DNA from: Salinispora oceanensis
Lineage (GTDB): Bacteria > Actinomycetota > Actinomycetes > Mycobacteriales > Micromonosporaceae
Reading direction: 5' to 3'
DNA: 64,000 nt
Assembly (NCBI RefSeq): GCF_000383575.1
Contig: NZ_KB911579.1
Coordinates: 189,707-253,706, forward strand
The translations under genes and the position numbers were made by a program. Below are positions 54,101-62,328 of this stretch, piece after piece. Every line of letters starts with the position of its first letter. Within the stretch, counting starts at the first letter, position 1. A model generated the notes under the pieces. It saw only the letters and a list, made by a program, of their open reading frames with translations. It had not been told where the DNA came from and searched no databases.

Positions 54101-57100
54101 CGGTCAAGTCCAACATCACCCACACCCAGGCGGCCGCCGGCGCCGCCGGTCTCATCAAGATCGTGCAGGCGATGCGCCATCGGACTCTCCCCGCCACACT
54201 CAACGTCGACCAACCGTCGCCGCACGTCGACTGGACCTCCGGCCAGGTACGCCTGGCGACCGAGCCCCAGCCCTGGCAGGTGGCCGGGCGACCCCGGCGG
54301 GCCGGGGTCTCCGCCTTCGGGATCAGCGGCACCAACGCGCACGTGGTCGTGGAGGAGAGCCCGGTCGAGCCGCCGGGGTCGGCAAGCGATGCCGAGTCCC
54401 GGCGCCCCGCCGTCGTTCCCTGGCTGCTCTCCGCCAAGTCGCCGGCGGCGCTGCGGACGCAGGCTGCCCGGCTCGCCTCGATGGCCCGCTCCGCGCCAGA
54501 GCTCAACCCGGTGGCCGTGGGCCGCGCGCTGGCTCGCTCGCGCGCGGGCCTGGACCATCGGGCGACGCTGGTGGGTACGGAGACCAAGCAGCTCCTGGCC
54601 GGCCTGGAGGCCCTCGCCTCGGACGCCCCGGCGGCCGGGCTGACGACGGCACGCGCGATACCCGGTCGAGCCGTCGCTGCGCTCTTCACCGGCCAGGGCG
54701 CGCAGTACCAGGGCATGGGCCGCCACCTCTATGACAGCTTCGATGTCTTCGCCGACAAGCTGGACGAGGTCTGCCGTTATCTGGCACCGGAGGTACGGCC
54801 GGCCCTGCTGACGCCCACCGGCGCGACGGACGACGAGTCGATCCACCAAACCGGTCTCGCCCAGCCGGCCCTCTTCGCGCTGGGGGTCGCCCAGTTCGCC
54901 CTGCTGCGTTCCTGGGGGGTGCACCCCAGTGTGCTCGCTGGGCACTCCATTGGCGAGCTCACCGCGGCACACGTGGCCGGGGTGCTCTCGCTGCCGGACG
55001 CGGCTCGCCTGGTCAGCGCCCGGGGTGCCCTGATGCAGGCGCTGCCCCCGGGCGGGGCGATGCTCGCGGTCAAAGCCACCGAGAAGGAGCTACTGCCCCT
55101 GCTCGCCGGGGAGGAGGCGCGGATCGGAATCGCCGCGGTCAACGCACCCCGGTCGGTCGTCGTCTCGGGCGACGAGGAGGCCGTGACCGCGCTCGCCACC
55201 CGGCTGGCCGAGCACGGGGTCCGGGCCACCCGCCTCCGGGTGAGCCATGCCTTCCACTCCGCTCGCATGGATCCTGTCCTGGACGACTTCCGCGCCGTCG
55301 CGGAGTCCCTGACCTACCAGCGACCGACAATTCCGATCGTCTCCACCGTGACCGGTGTGGCCGCAGGTCCGGAACTGCTCACACCGGAGTACTGGGTCGG
55401 GCAACTCCGCCAGCCGGTTCGCTTCGCACCCGCGGTACACGCGATTCGTACGCAGGGGACCGACACCTTCGTCGAACTCGGTCCGGACGGGGTACTGACC
55501 GCGCTGGTGCGGGAGACCCTCGGTGCGGACGAGCACCACGCGGTCCCGTTGTGCCGTCGTAGCCGCTCCGGTGCCGAGGTCGCTGCCCTGGCTGTCCTAC
55601 ACGCCCTCGGTGTCCCGGTGGAGTGGGAGGGCTTCTTCCCACCGACCGGCGAACCCGAGGTCGACCTACCCACCTACCCGTTCCAACGACGGCGCTACTG
55701 GCTCCCCCCGGCCGCCGTACCGCCGCCCACCCGCCCGGGTCCGGCCCCCCGCGAGTTGGTCGGTGGGGCCGACTCGCCCCGCCTCCCCGCCGGCACCCGG
55801 CGGTCAACCGACACCGGGCCGTCGGCTGGTGCCACGGCGACGACCAACGGCGCGCAGGTGGCGGGCACCATGCTCGCCGCTCGCCTCGGCGACCTGGGCG
55901 AGGAGGAGCAGTTCCTGCACCTGGTCCAGACCGTCCAGACTCTGGTCGCCGCCGTGCTCGGTCACACCGACCCGGACGAGCTCGATCCGGACGAGTCCCT
56001 GCTGGATCTGGGCTTCGACTCCCTCACCGCGGTGGAGCTGCGAAACCAGATCCGCGACCTCAGCGGGGTCAGCCTCCCCGCCTCGCTGGTCTTCGAATAC
56101 CCCACCGTTGCGGTCCTCGCCGACCACCTGCTGAGCCGGGTGCTCCACGCGGCCGACGACGATGCGGAGCGGGTGGACTTCGCCGCCGAGGTAACCCTGG
56201 CCGCGGACATCGTCTGCGCGGACCAGGTCATCACCGCCGCCACCGAGCCCCGAGAGGTCCTCCTCACCGGAGCGACCGGCTTCCTCGGCGCCTTCCTGCT
56301 TCGCGACCTGATGCGGAGCACGAACGCCGTCGTGCACTGCCTCGTTCGGTCCACCGACGGGAAGCCGGCGCTGGACCGGCTGCGGGACAACCTCCAGTGG
56401 TACCAGCTCTGGGACGAGATCGATCCGAGCCGGTTGTCCGTGGTGGTCGGCGACCTGGCCACCCCTGGGTTCGGCCTGCCGAAGCAGCAGTACGACGAGC
56501 TGTCCCGCCGGGTTGACGCGGTCTACCACGCGGCTGCCACCGTCAACGGTCTCTACCCCTACGCCTCGCTGAAGGCAGCGAACGTGACCGGCACCGAGGA
56601 GATACTGCGGCTGGCCGCCCGGCACCGCAGCGTTCCGGTCCACCACGTGTCGTCCACGGGGGTCTTCTCCGCCGAGGTCGTACCGGGGGTGGCCCTGAAG
56701 TCGACCGACCCGCCGGGGCCCGCCGCGGCCCTCTCCTCCGGGTACCGACAGACCAAACTGGTCGCGGAGCAGATCATCGAGATCGCCCGGGAGCGCGGGC
56801 TGCCGGTGTCGATCTATCGGGTCGATGAGATCTCCGGTGACTCGGAGCTGGGCCGCTGCCAGCGGCACGACTTCGTGTGGCTGAGCATGAAGGGCATCCT
56901 GCAGGCGGAGGCGGTCCCGGCCGACCCGGCCGGGATCTTCCACCTCGTGCCCGTCGACTACGTCAGCTCGGCGATCCTGGGGTTGTCCCGGAACCCGGCC
57001 GCCGTCAACCGCAACCACCACCTCGCCAACAGCACGCATCTGCCGTTCGTCGAGATGATGGACGCGCTACGGGCGCGCGGCTATCGCCTCGACGAGTTGG

Positions 57101-58278
57101 GCTGGGACCCCTGGGTCAGGCGGGTGCGGTCTAACCCCGAGAACACCATGGTGGCGATGGTTGACAGCTTCGAGTCCACCATCTACAGCGGACGTAATCA
57201 CTACCTGACGGTCGACACCGCCGAGACCCGCGCCCTGCTGGCCGGCACCGGCATCGACTGCCCGCCCATGACCCAGGACCTGTTCGACAAGTACGTCGAC
57301 TTCTTCGTCCGGGTGGGCTACTTCCCGCCGCCCGGCGCGCACCCGGCGGCCTCCCCCAGCGGTCGCCTCCACATCCGCCCGGCAACCACCGCCGACCTGC
57401 CGCGGTTGGCCCAGATCTGCTACCAGGCATTCGAGGACACCAACGCCTCGCTGGGGCTACCACCCGAGTGGTCCTCGGAGCAGGCGGTGCTGGAGATGCT
57501 CCAGGGGCGACTCGCCGCACCGAGCTGCGTGAGTGAGGTAGCGGTCGATGCGACGGGCTCGGTGGTGGGCTCCAACTTCCTGGTGCTGGGTGAGGAGGTG
57601 GCCGCCTTCGGACCGGTGAGCGTCGCCCCCGACACCCAGGGAGGTGGGGTAGGCCGGCTGCTGATGGAGTCAATAGTCACCGCCAGCAAGCGGCGCGGCT
57701 GTTCCTCCGTACGGGCTGTCCAGGTCGCCAACAACACCTGGGCCTACCGGCTGTACTCATCGCTCGGCTTTGTGCCACAGGAACAGCTCTCCCTCATGGT
57801 GGGGTACGCCCCGCCGACCCCCGGCAACATGGCGGGCTTCGAGGTGCGTCCCATGACCGAGGCGGACGTCGCCGGCTGCCAGACCCTGTACCGCAAAATC
57901 AACGGCCACTCCCGGGACAGTGAGATCCACATGGCGGCCAAACGGGCATTCGAGTGGTCAATGCCGTACGTGGTGCTGGACAAAACCACCGGTGAGCTCT
58001 CCGGCTACACCACCGGCCTGGCCGACCTGGGCCACTTGGCAGCGACATCGGAGGCGGCGGCGCGAGCGCTGTACGCCGGCGCGGGCGAGCTGACGCGCCG
58101 CCAGGATCCCAATGGCCCGGCCCCCCGGCTGCGCATCCCGGGCCGCCTGGCACCAGACCTGCTCAGCTGGGCCGCCCGCACCCGAGGGGTCTCGCTGCTC
58201 CGCCTGGAGACGCTGATCTCGCTGGGCAGCTACACGCCACCAGAGGGCGGGGTGTACTGCCCCGGGCTGTCCTACTGA
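51151..58278 (+). CDS. lymA: Hybrid megasynthase: acyl-ligase-ACP-KS-AT-ACP-thioester reductase-GNAT-GNAT (LymA-like)
   Basis: A 2375-residue assembly line. Acyl-AMP ligase (about 1-510; YTSGTTGRPKGV, GRRKELIIRGGENIHP) activates a carboxylate. ACP1 follows (LGLGSLAV, Ser583), then KS (about 645-1070; TACSAS, Cys816, VEAHGTGTALGD), a malonyl-type AT (GHSIGEL, Ser1266; HAFH specificity motif), ACP2 (GFDSLTA, Ser1624), a thioester reductase (about 1690-2060; LLTGATGFLGAFLLRDL, GYRQTK) and two GNAT modules (about 2070-2375). One malonyl extension of a pyrroloquinoline acid, then reductive release to a beta-keto aldehyde whose enol is methylated, explains the methoxy-enone of lymphostin; the GNATs can supply the N-acyl group. 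There is no KR, DH or thioesterase. Confidence 0.88.
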   Translation: MRSELIRPLSELLGGHAVQRGDKIAFADGTRGVSYADLDQRTARLAGHLAALGLETGGRAVILMGNSVEAVESCLAVIRAGGIAVPLNPQSAAAELDHLLDDAEPTVIVCDPARFGQVGRRHQPGQRIICTGEVGAAEHAGAEPVGYAELMGTEPSGPAPEEAPLDAPAWMLYTSGTTGRPKGVLYSLRSSLWLVAAGHAPVLGLSEQDRLLWPMPLFHGLGQNLCVLGVTAVGASARLMSGFAPSEVRDLLHEEAITFLAGVPTTYHYLLDQGTEATAGLSALRLGFVAGSASGAALGSRFEEAFGVPLVDQYGSSETGAITSNRPFGERVPGSVGPPLPGVDLRLVNPDTEQDVPNGEEGEVWVAGPNLMLGYHRQPEATAAVLRDGWYRTGDLGRRDALGHLTLTGRRKELIIRGGENIHPVEVEEVLRAAAGVADVAVGAEPHDVLGEVPVAYLVPGPEGVDAAAVFAHCRRLLSFFKVPEKLYTIERVPRTSTGKITRRLLAEASPQLLGVATPDGEPDEAGPIDGTEWAARLREMPASERTRNVLELVRAEVARTVGLDTPEQIRPDQPFVDLGLGSLAVVGVGQRICARVGLRLPATIVFDHPTPTALAARLVAEVSGTSAPAETATPERASWANADEPIAIVAMACRFPGGVEDPDQLWRLIAEGRDATTGLPEDRNWPLDTLIDPDPDHLGTSYVTRGGFLADPAGFDAAFFGISPREATAMDPQQRILLEIAWEAFERAGIDPTRVAGSPTGLFIGTKGQTYSSLAAPASEYEGYLGFATSGSVLSGRVAYTLGLEGPAITVDTACSASLVALHLACQSLRSGESRLALAGGVTVMATPDDLITFSRQRGLAADGRVKAFAAGADGTAFGEGAGVVLLERLSDARRAGRRVLAVIRGSAVNQDGTSNGLTAPNGQAQQRLIRQALAAARLGPADIDLVEAHGTGTALGDPIEAEAILATYGQGRAPERPVWLGSVKSNITHTQAAAGAAGLIKIVQAMRHRTLPATLNVDQPSPHVDWTSGQVRLATEPQPWQVAGRPRRAGVSAFGISGTNAHVVVEESPVEPPGSASDAESRRPAVVPWLLSAKSPAALRTQAARLASMARSAPELNPVAVGRALARSRAGLDHRATLVGTETKQLLAGLEALASDAPAAGLTTARAIPGRAVAALFTGQGAQYQGMGRHLYDSFDVFADKLDEVCRYLAPEVRPALLTPTGATDDESIHQTGLAQPALFALGVAQFALLRSWGVHPSVLAGHSIGELTAAHVAGVLSLPDAARLVSARGALMQALPPGGAMLAVKATEKELLPLLAGEEARIGIAAVNAPRSVVVSGDEEAVTALATRLAEHGVRATRLRVSHAFHSARMDPVLDDFRAVAESLTYQRPTIPIVSTVTGVAAGPELLTPEYWVGQLRQPVRFAPAVHAIRTQGTDTFVELGPDGVLTALVRETLGADEHHAVPLCRRSRSGAEVAALAVLHALGVPVEWEGFFPPTGEPEVDLPTYPFQRRRYWLPPAAVPPPTRPGPAPRELVGGADSPRLPAGTRRSTDTGPSAGATATTNGAQVAGTMLAARLGDLGEEEQFLHLVQTVQTLVAAVLGHTDPDELDPDESLLDLGFDSLTAVELRNQIRDLSGVSLPASLVFEYPTVAVLADHLLSRVLHAADDDAERVDFAAEVTLAADIVCADQVITAATEPREVLLTGATGFLGAFLLRDLMRSTNAVVHCLVRSTDGKPALDRLRDNLQWYQLWDEIDPSRLSVVVGDLATPGFGLPKQQYDELSRRVDAVYHAAATVNGLYPYASLKAANVTGTEEILRLAARHRSVPVHHVSSTGVFSAEVVPGVALKSTDPPGPAAALSSGYRQTKLVAEQIIEIARERGLPVSIYRVDEISGDSELGRCQRHDFVWLSMKGILQAEAVPADPAGIFHLVPVDYVSSAILGLSRNPAAVNRNHHLANSTHLPFVEMMDALRARGYRLDELGWDPWVRRVRSNPENTMVAMVDSFESTIYSGRNHYLTVDTAETRALLAGTGIDCPPMTQDLFDKYVDFFVRVGYFPPPGAHPAASPSGRLHIRPATTADLPRLAQICYQAFEDTNASLGLPPEWSSEQAVLEMLQGRLAAPSCVSEVAVDATGSVVGSNFLVLGEEVAAFGPVSVAPDTQGGGVGRLLMESIVTASKRRGCSSVRAVQVANNTWAYRLYSSLGFVPQEQLSLMVGYAPPTPGNMAGFEVRPMTEADVAGCQTLYRKINGHSRDSEIHMAAKRAFEWSMPYVVLDKTTGELSGYTTGLADLGHLAATSEAAARALYAGAGELTRRQDPNGPAPRLRIPGRLAPDLLSWAARTRGVSLLRLETLISLGSYTPPEGGVYCPGLSY

Positions 58279-58408
58279 GCTGCGCGCAGCGGAGCACCCT
58301 TCGCGAAATGGAGCGGAGCAGATCAGCCCAGCGAAACGTCGGGGCGGCGTCGGGGCGGGGCTCGTGCAGCCGCCCCGACCAGCCGGACGCGCCGGCCCAG
58401 CATCCCCT

Positions 58409-58439
58409 GGGTCGACCCGGTACACCCCCGGGTCGACCC
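58409..58439. terminator. Terminator hairpin between lymA and asparagine synthetase
   Basis: GGGTCGACCCGG (58409-58420) pairs perfectly with 58428-58439 (12 bp, 7-base loop). Each arm also contains the palindrome GGGTCGACCC. It serves the convergent lymA and asparagine synthetase genes. Confidence 0.65.
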
Positions 58440-58455
58440 GACGCTCCGCCACCGC

Positions 58456-58519
58456 TCAGCGGACCATGCTGTCCACGACCGGCTTCGTCAGCGGACCATG
58501 CTGCCCACGACCGGCTTCG
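58456..58519. repeat. 32-base tandem duplication at the 3' end of the asparagine synthetase gene
   Basis: Bases 58456-58487 and 58488-58519 are identical except for one position and each includes the stop codon of the minus-strand gene. The second unit is coding, the first lies after the stop. A short third partial copy follows. Confidence 0.8.
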
Positions 58520-60449
58520 TCAGCAGGGCCGACTGGTTGCGCTGGATGCCGGGGTCGAGCGTCTTGGCGACGAAGATCGCGTGCCAGATACAGAAGATCA
58601 GCACCGTCCAGACCTTGCGGGAGTTGTCGGCCTCCTCCCGCTTGTGCTCATCGAGCAGCCGCAGCGCGTACGGCAGATCGATCAGGTCACCGGCGCCGGA
58701 GGTGGCCAGCATGTGCCGGGCCCACTCGTACATCTCGCCCCGCAGCCACACCCGCGTCGGAGTCGGGAAGCCGAGCTTCCGGCGGTTGACGATGGCCGGC
58801 GGGACCACGCCCTGCAGCGCCTGGCGCATCGCATACTTGGTGGCGTCGGAGCGTGGGGGCAGCCGGAGCTCGACCGGGATCCGCGACGCCACGTCGAAGA
58901 CCGCCCGGTCGAGGAACGGCACCCGCACCTCCAGCGAGTGCGCCATCGAGATCCGGTCCGCCTTGACCAGGATGTCGCCACGCAGCCAGGTGTAGAGGTC
59001 CACGTACTGCATCTTGGTGACATCGTCGAGTTCGGTGCACTCGGCATAGATCGGGGCGGTGATGTCGGTGTAGCGCACCGAGGGGTCGTAGCGGCGTAGC
59101 AGGTGCTGCTTCTCCTCCTCGGTGAACATTCGGGCGTTGCCGTAGTAGCGTTCCTCGATCGGGGTGGTGCCGCGTTCCAGGAAGCTCTTGCCCTTGACCC
59201 CCTGCGGGATCGCCTTCGACACCGCCCGCAGCCCCTTCTGCACGCCGTCGGGCAACCCGTTGACCGAGCTCAGCGAGAGCGGTTCCCGGTAGATGGTGTA
59301 GCCGCCGAAGAACTCGTCGGCGCCCTCACCGGAAAGCACCACGGTGACGTGTTCGGCGGCCTTACGCGCCACGAAGTAGAGCGGCACCAAGGCCGGGTCG
59401 GCGACCGGGTCGTCCAGGTGCCAGACGATCTTCGGCAACGCCGAGATCATGTCCTGCGGCCCGATCTTGGTGGGAATGGTGGTGACATCAAGGTGGCGAG
59501 CCGACTCCTGGGCCACGTCGATCTCCGAGTAGCCGGGCACGTCGTAGCCGACCGTGAAGGTCAGAATGTTCGGGTTGAACTCCCGGGCCAGGGCCACCAC
59601 CGCGGTGGAGTCAATTCCACTGGAGAGGAACGAACCGACCGGGACATCCGAACGCATGTGAATCCGGACGCTGTCCCGCAACGTTTCCCGGATCTCGTGG
59701 TAGAGCTTCTGCTCGTCCGGCACGGGAGCGGGCCGGAACATCGGGCGGTACCACCGACGCACATCGATCCGCCCGCCGGGCGTCCAGGTCAGGTACTCCC
59801 CCGAGCCGATTCGGCGGATCCCCTGGTGCAGGGTTCCGGGCTCCGGCACGTACTGCAACGTCAGGTAGTGGCTGAGGCTGGCCGTGTCGATACCGGCGTC
59901 ACCCTGGTAGTTGGCCGGCGCGAACGGCAGCAGGGCCTTCTTCTCCGAAGCTAGGTAGAGCCCGTCGGCCGTCTCCAGGTAGTGCAGCGGCTTGATCCCG
60001 AAGTAGTCGCGCGCGCCGAACGCGCGTCGCTCCTGCCGGTCCCAGATGACGAAGGCGAACATCCCCCGTAGCCGGGTGAGCACCTGCTCACCCCAGTAGT
60101 GGTAGCCGGCGACGATCACCTCCCCATCACCTGAGGTCGCGAACTGCGCCCCGTAGGTGCGGGCCAGCTCCTCCCGCAACTCGATGTAGTTGTAGATCTC
60201 GCCGTTGAAGGTCAGCAGGTAGCGCCCGTTCGCGTAGGGCAGCGGCTCGTGGCTGGAGGCTACATCGATGATCGCCAACCGCTTGTGGGCGAACACGCCA
60301 TCCGCGTACTGGCCCGACGCGTCGCCGACAACCTCAACCCCGGCCTCGTCCGGGCCACGATGGTGCAGGCATTCCAACGCGTTGGCGATGTGGTCGCGGT
60401 GAGCCGCGGCGTCTCCGCGCGCGCTGAAAAAGGCCAGGAGTCCGCACAT
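58488..60449 (-). CDS. asnB: Asparagine synthetase, glutamine-hydrolysing
   Basis: A 653-residue class II asparagine synthetase. Cys2 (MCGLLAFF) is the glutaminase nucleophile after removal of Met; NGEIYNY and the SSGIDSTAVVAL PP-loop for ATP are clear. I start at ATG 60449 so that Cys follows Met directly; ATG 60458 would add three residues. It makes asparagine or amidates another carboxylate using glutamine. Lymphostin has no carboxamide, so it is more likely a flanking housekeeping gene than a pathway enzyme, but a role in nitrogen transfer cannot be excluded. It is divergent from the aminopeptidase P gene. Confidence 0.9.
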   Translation of the reverse strand: MCGLLAFFSARGDAAAHRDHIANALECLHHRGPDEAGVEVVGDASGQYADGVFAHKRLAIIDVASSHEPLPYANGRYLLTFNGEIYNYIELREELARTYGAQFATSGDGEVIVAGYHYWGEQVLTRLRGMFAFVIWDRQERRAFGARDYFGIKPLHYLETADGLYLASEKKALLPFAPANYQGDAGIDTASLSHYLTLQYVPEPGTLHQGIRRIGSGEYLTWTPGGRIDVRRWYRPMFRPAPVPDEQKLYHEIRETLRDSVRIHMRSDVPVGSFLSSGIDSTAVVALAREFNPNILTFTVGYDVPGYSEIDVAQESARHLDVTTIPTKIGPQDMISALPKIVWHLDDPVADPALVPLYFVARKAAEHVTVVLSGEGADEFFGGYTIYREPLSLSSVNGLPDGVQKGLRAVSKAIPQGVKGKSFLERGTTPIEERYYGNARMFTEEEKQHLLRRYDPSVRYTDITAPIYAECTELDDVTKMQYVDLYTWLRGDILVKADRISMAHSLEVRVPFLDRAVFDVASRIPVELRLPPRSDATKYAMRQALQGVVPPAIVNRRKLGFPTPTRVWLRGEMYEWARHMLATSGAGDLIDLPYALRLLDEHKREEADNSRKVWTVLIFCIWHAIFVAKTLDPGIQRNQSALLTKPVVGSMVR

Positions 60450-60569
60450 AGTTGTCATCTTTTCACGCCCCGGTGGCGGCCGTAGCGGCCGTCCGCGCAA
60501 CCAGCTTCAGCCGCCGGCCCGGCCCCGTCGGATACCGTCGAGACCAGCGACAACGCGAAGGGGGCGGAG

Positions 60570-62048
60570 ATGACCGAGGAACGCATCCACCGCGACCCGG
60601 GAGGCACCGAGTCGCATGACCCGAACTTCCCGGCGGCGCTCCTGACGTTCATGCGGCAGGGCTGGCGGGACAGTCCGCTGCCGGCCGTCCCGCACCCGGC
60701 GGCACCGAACCACGCCAAGCGCCGGGCGGACCTCTCCGCGGCTTTCCCCGGCGAGACCCTGGTGATTCCCACCGGCGGCGAGCAGGTACGCGCCAACGAC
60801 ACCGCACACCGATTCCGTCCGGGCAGCGACTTCGCGTACCTGACCGGCGATTACGAGCCGGACAGCGTACTCCTGCTCCGTCCGACCGGTTCCGGACATG
60901 AGCCCCTCCTCTACCTACGGCCGCACGCGTCCCGGCAGACCGACGAATTCTTCCGGAGTCGGCACGGCGAGCTGTGGCTCGGTCGACGGGGCACCCTCGC
61001 GGAGAAGTCGAACGAGTTGGGCATGCCCACCGCCGACCTCGCTGACCTGGACGCCGCCCTGGCCGACCTCGCCCCGGCCCGAACCCGGGTGCTGCGCGGC
61101 TTCGACGCCCGGGTGGATGCGGCCGTGCGCCCCTACGACGGCCGGCGGGAACGGGGACAGCCGGCTCGCGATCGGGAGCTGGCCATCGCGATCTCGGAGC
61201 TACGGCTGGTCAAGGACCGGTGGGAGATCGCCCAGCTCCAGGACGCGGTGGACGCCACGGTCCGCGGCTTCGAAGATGTGGCGCGAGCGCTCCCGGCCGA
61301 CCGGGGGGTCTCCGAGCGGCTACTCGAGGGCATCTTCGCGCTGCGGGCCCGGCACGACGGAAACGACGTCGGCTACGGCTCGATCGTCGGTGCCAGCGAG
61401 CACGCCACGATCCTGCACTGGGTGCACAATCGCGGCACGACCCGCCCGGGTGAACTACTGCTGATGGACATGGGTGTGGAGAACAACCACCTCTACACCG
61501 CCGACGTGACCCGAGTGCTCCCGGTGAGCGGCCGGTTCACCGCGCTACAGCGCCAGATCTACGACATCGTGTACGCCGCGCAGCAGGCCGGCATCGAGTT
61601 CATCCGGCCGGGCGTGGCGTTCAAGGACGTACACCTGACCTGCATGCGGGTTCTCGCTGAGGGCCTGACGGAGCTGGGCCTGCTACCGGTCAGCGTTGAC
61701 GAGGCGATGGACGAGAGGTCGTCGGTGTACCGGCGGTGGACCCTGCACGGCTTCGGACACATGCTCGGCATCGACGTACACGACTGCGCGAACTCGCGCA
61801 GTACGGTCTACCGCGACGGCACCCTGGGCGAGGGCTACGTGCTCACCGTGGAGCCGGGCCTGTACTTCCAGCCCGAGGACGAGTTGGTACCGGAGGAGCT
61901 GCGCGGAATCGGCGTCCGGATCGAGGATGATGTCCTGGTTACGGCGACCGGCACCCGGAACCTCTCCGCCGGGCTCCCCCGCACCGCCGGCGACGTGGAG
62001 ACCTGGCTGGCCGAACAACGGGAAGCGGGCCCGCGCCTGCCGAGCTGA
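60570..62048 (+). CDS. pepP: Xaa-Pro aminopeptidase (M24B, aminopeptidase P)
   Basis: A 492-residue M24-family metallopeptidase. An N-terminal aminopeptidase P domain (NHAKRRADLSAAFPGET, FRPGSDFAYLTG) is followed by the pita-bread domain with metal ligands in MDMGVENNHLYTADVTR, HGFGHMLGIDVHD and TVEPGLYF. It removes N-terminal residues before proline and is cytoplasmic. It is a single gene with a classical terminator right behind its stop. Confidence 0.92.
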   Translation: MTEERIHRDPGGTESHDPNFPAALLTFMRQGWRDSPLPAVPHPAAPNHAKRRADLSAAFPGETLVIPTGGEQVRANDTAHRFRPGSDFAYLTGDYEPDSVLLLRPTGSGHEPLLYLRPHASRQTDEFFRSRHGELWLGRRGTLAEKSNELGMPTADLADLDAALADLAPARTRVLRGFDARVDAAVRPYDGRRERGQPARDRELAIAISELRLVKDRWEIAQLQDAVDATVRGFEDVARALPADRGVSERLLEGIFALRARHDGNDVGYGSIVGASEHATILHWVHNRGTTRPGELLLMDMGVENNHLYTADVTRVLPVSGRFTALQRQIYDIVYAAQQAGIEFIRPGVAFKDVHLTCMRVLAEGLTELGLLPVSVDEAMDERSSVYRRWTLHGFGHMLGIDVHDCANSRSTVYRDGTLGEGYVLTVEPGLYFQPEDELVPEELRGIGVRIEDDVLVTATGTRNLSAGLPRTAGDVETWLAEQREAGPRLPS

Positions 62049-62066
62049 CCTCGACGACCAAGCTTC

Positions 62067-62119
62067 GGCCCCGCCGCTGTGCCGCCGACCCGTTCGGGTC
62101 ACCGGCCAGCGGCGGGGCC
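62067..62119 (+). terminator. Rho-independent terminator of pepP
   Basis: GGCCCCGCCGCTG (62067-62079) pairs perfectly with CAGCGGCGGGGCC (62107-62119) and is followed by TTTCGTCT. This is the most canonical terminator in the window. Confidence 0.85.
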
Positions 62120-62328
62120 TTTCGTCTAGGTAACCCCTTTCGAGCTGACCCGCGCCAGCTGCGCTAGCCGCCCTGAGATGAGCCGAATGTGGGGATTTTT
62201 CGGATACATCCCCTCCATGAAACATCTTCTCATACGGTGGTCATCGGAGGCTGCAACCGTTTTGTAGCAGTTCGCGCCACCTTCGTTCGGTGCGGACCGT
62301 CTGGTAGTCGAAAGGGCGGAATGCTCTG

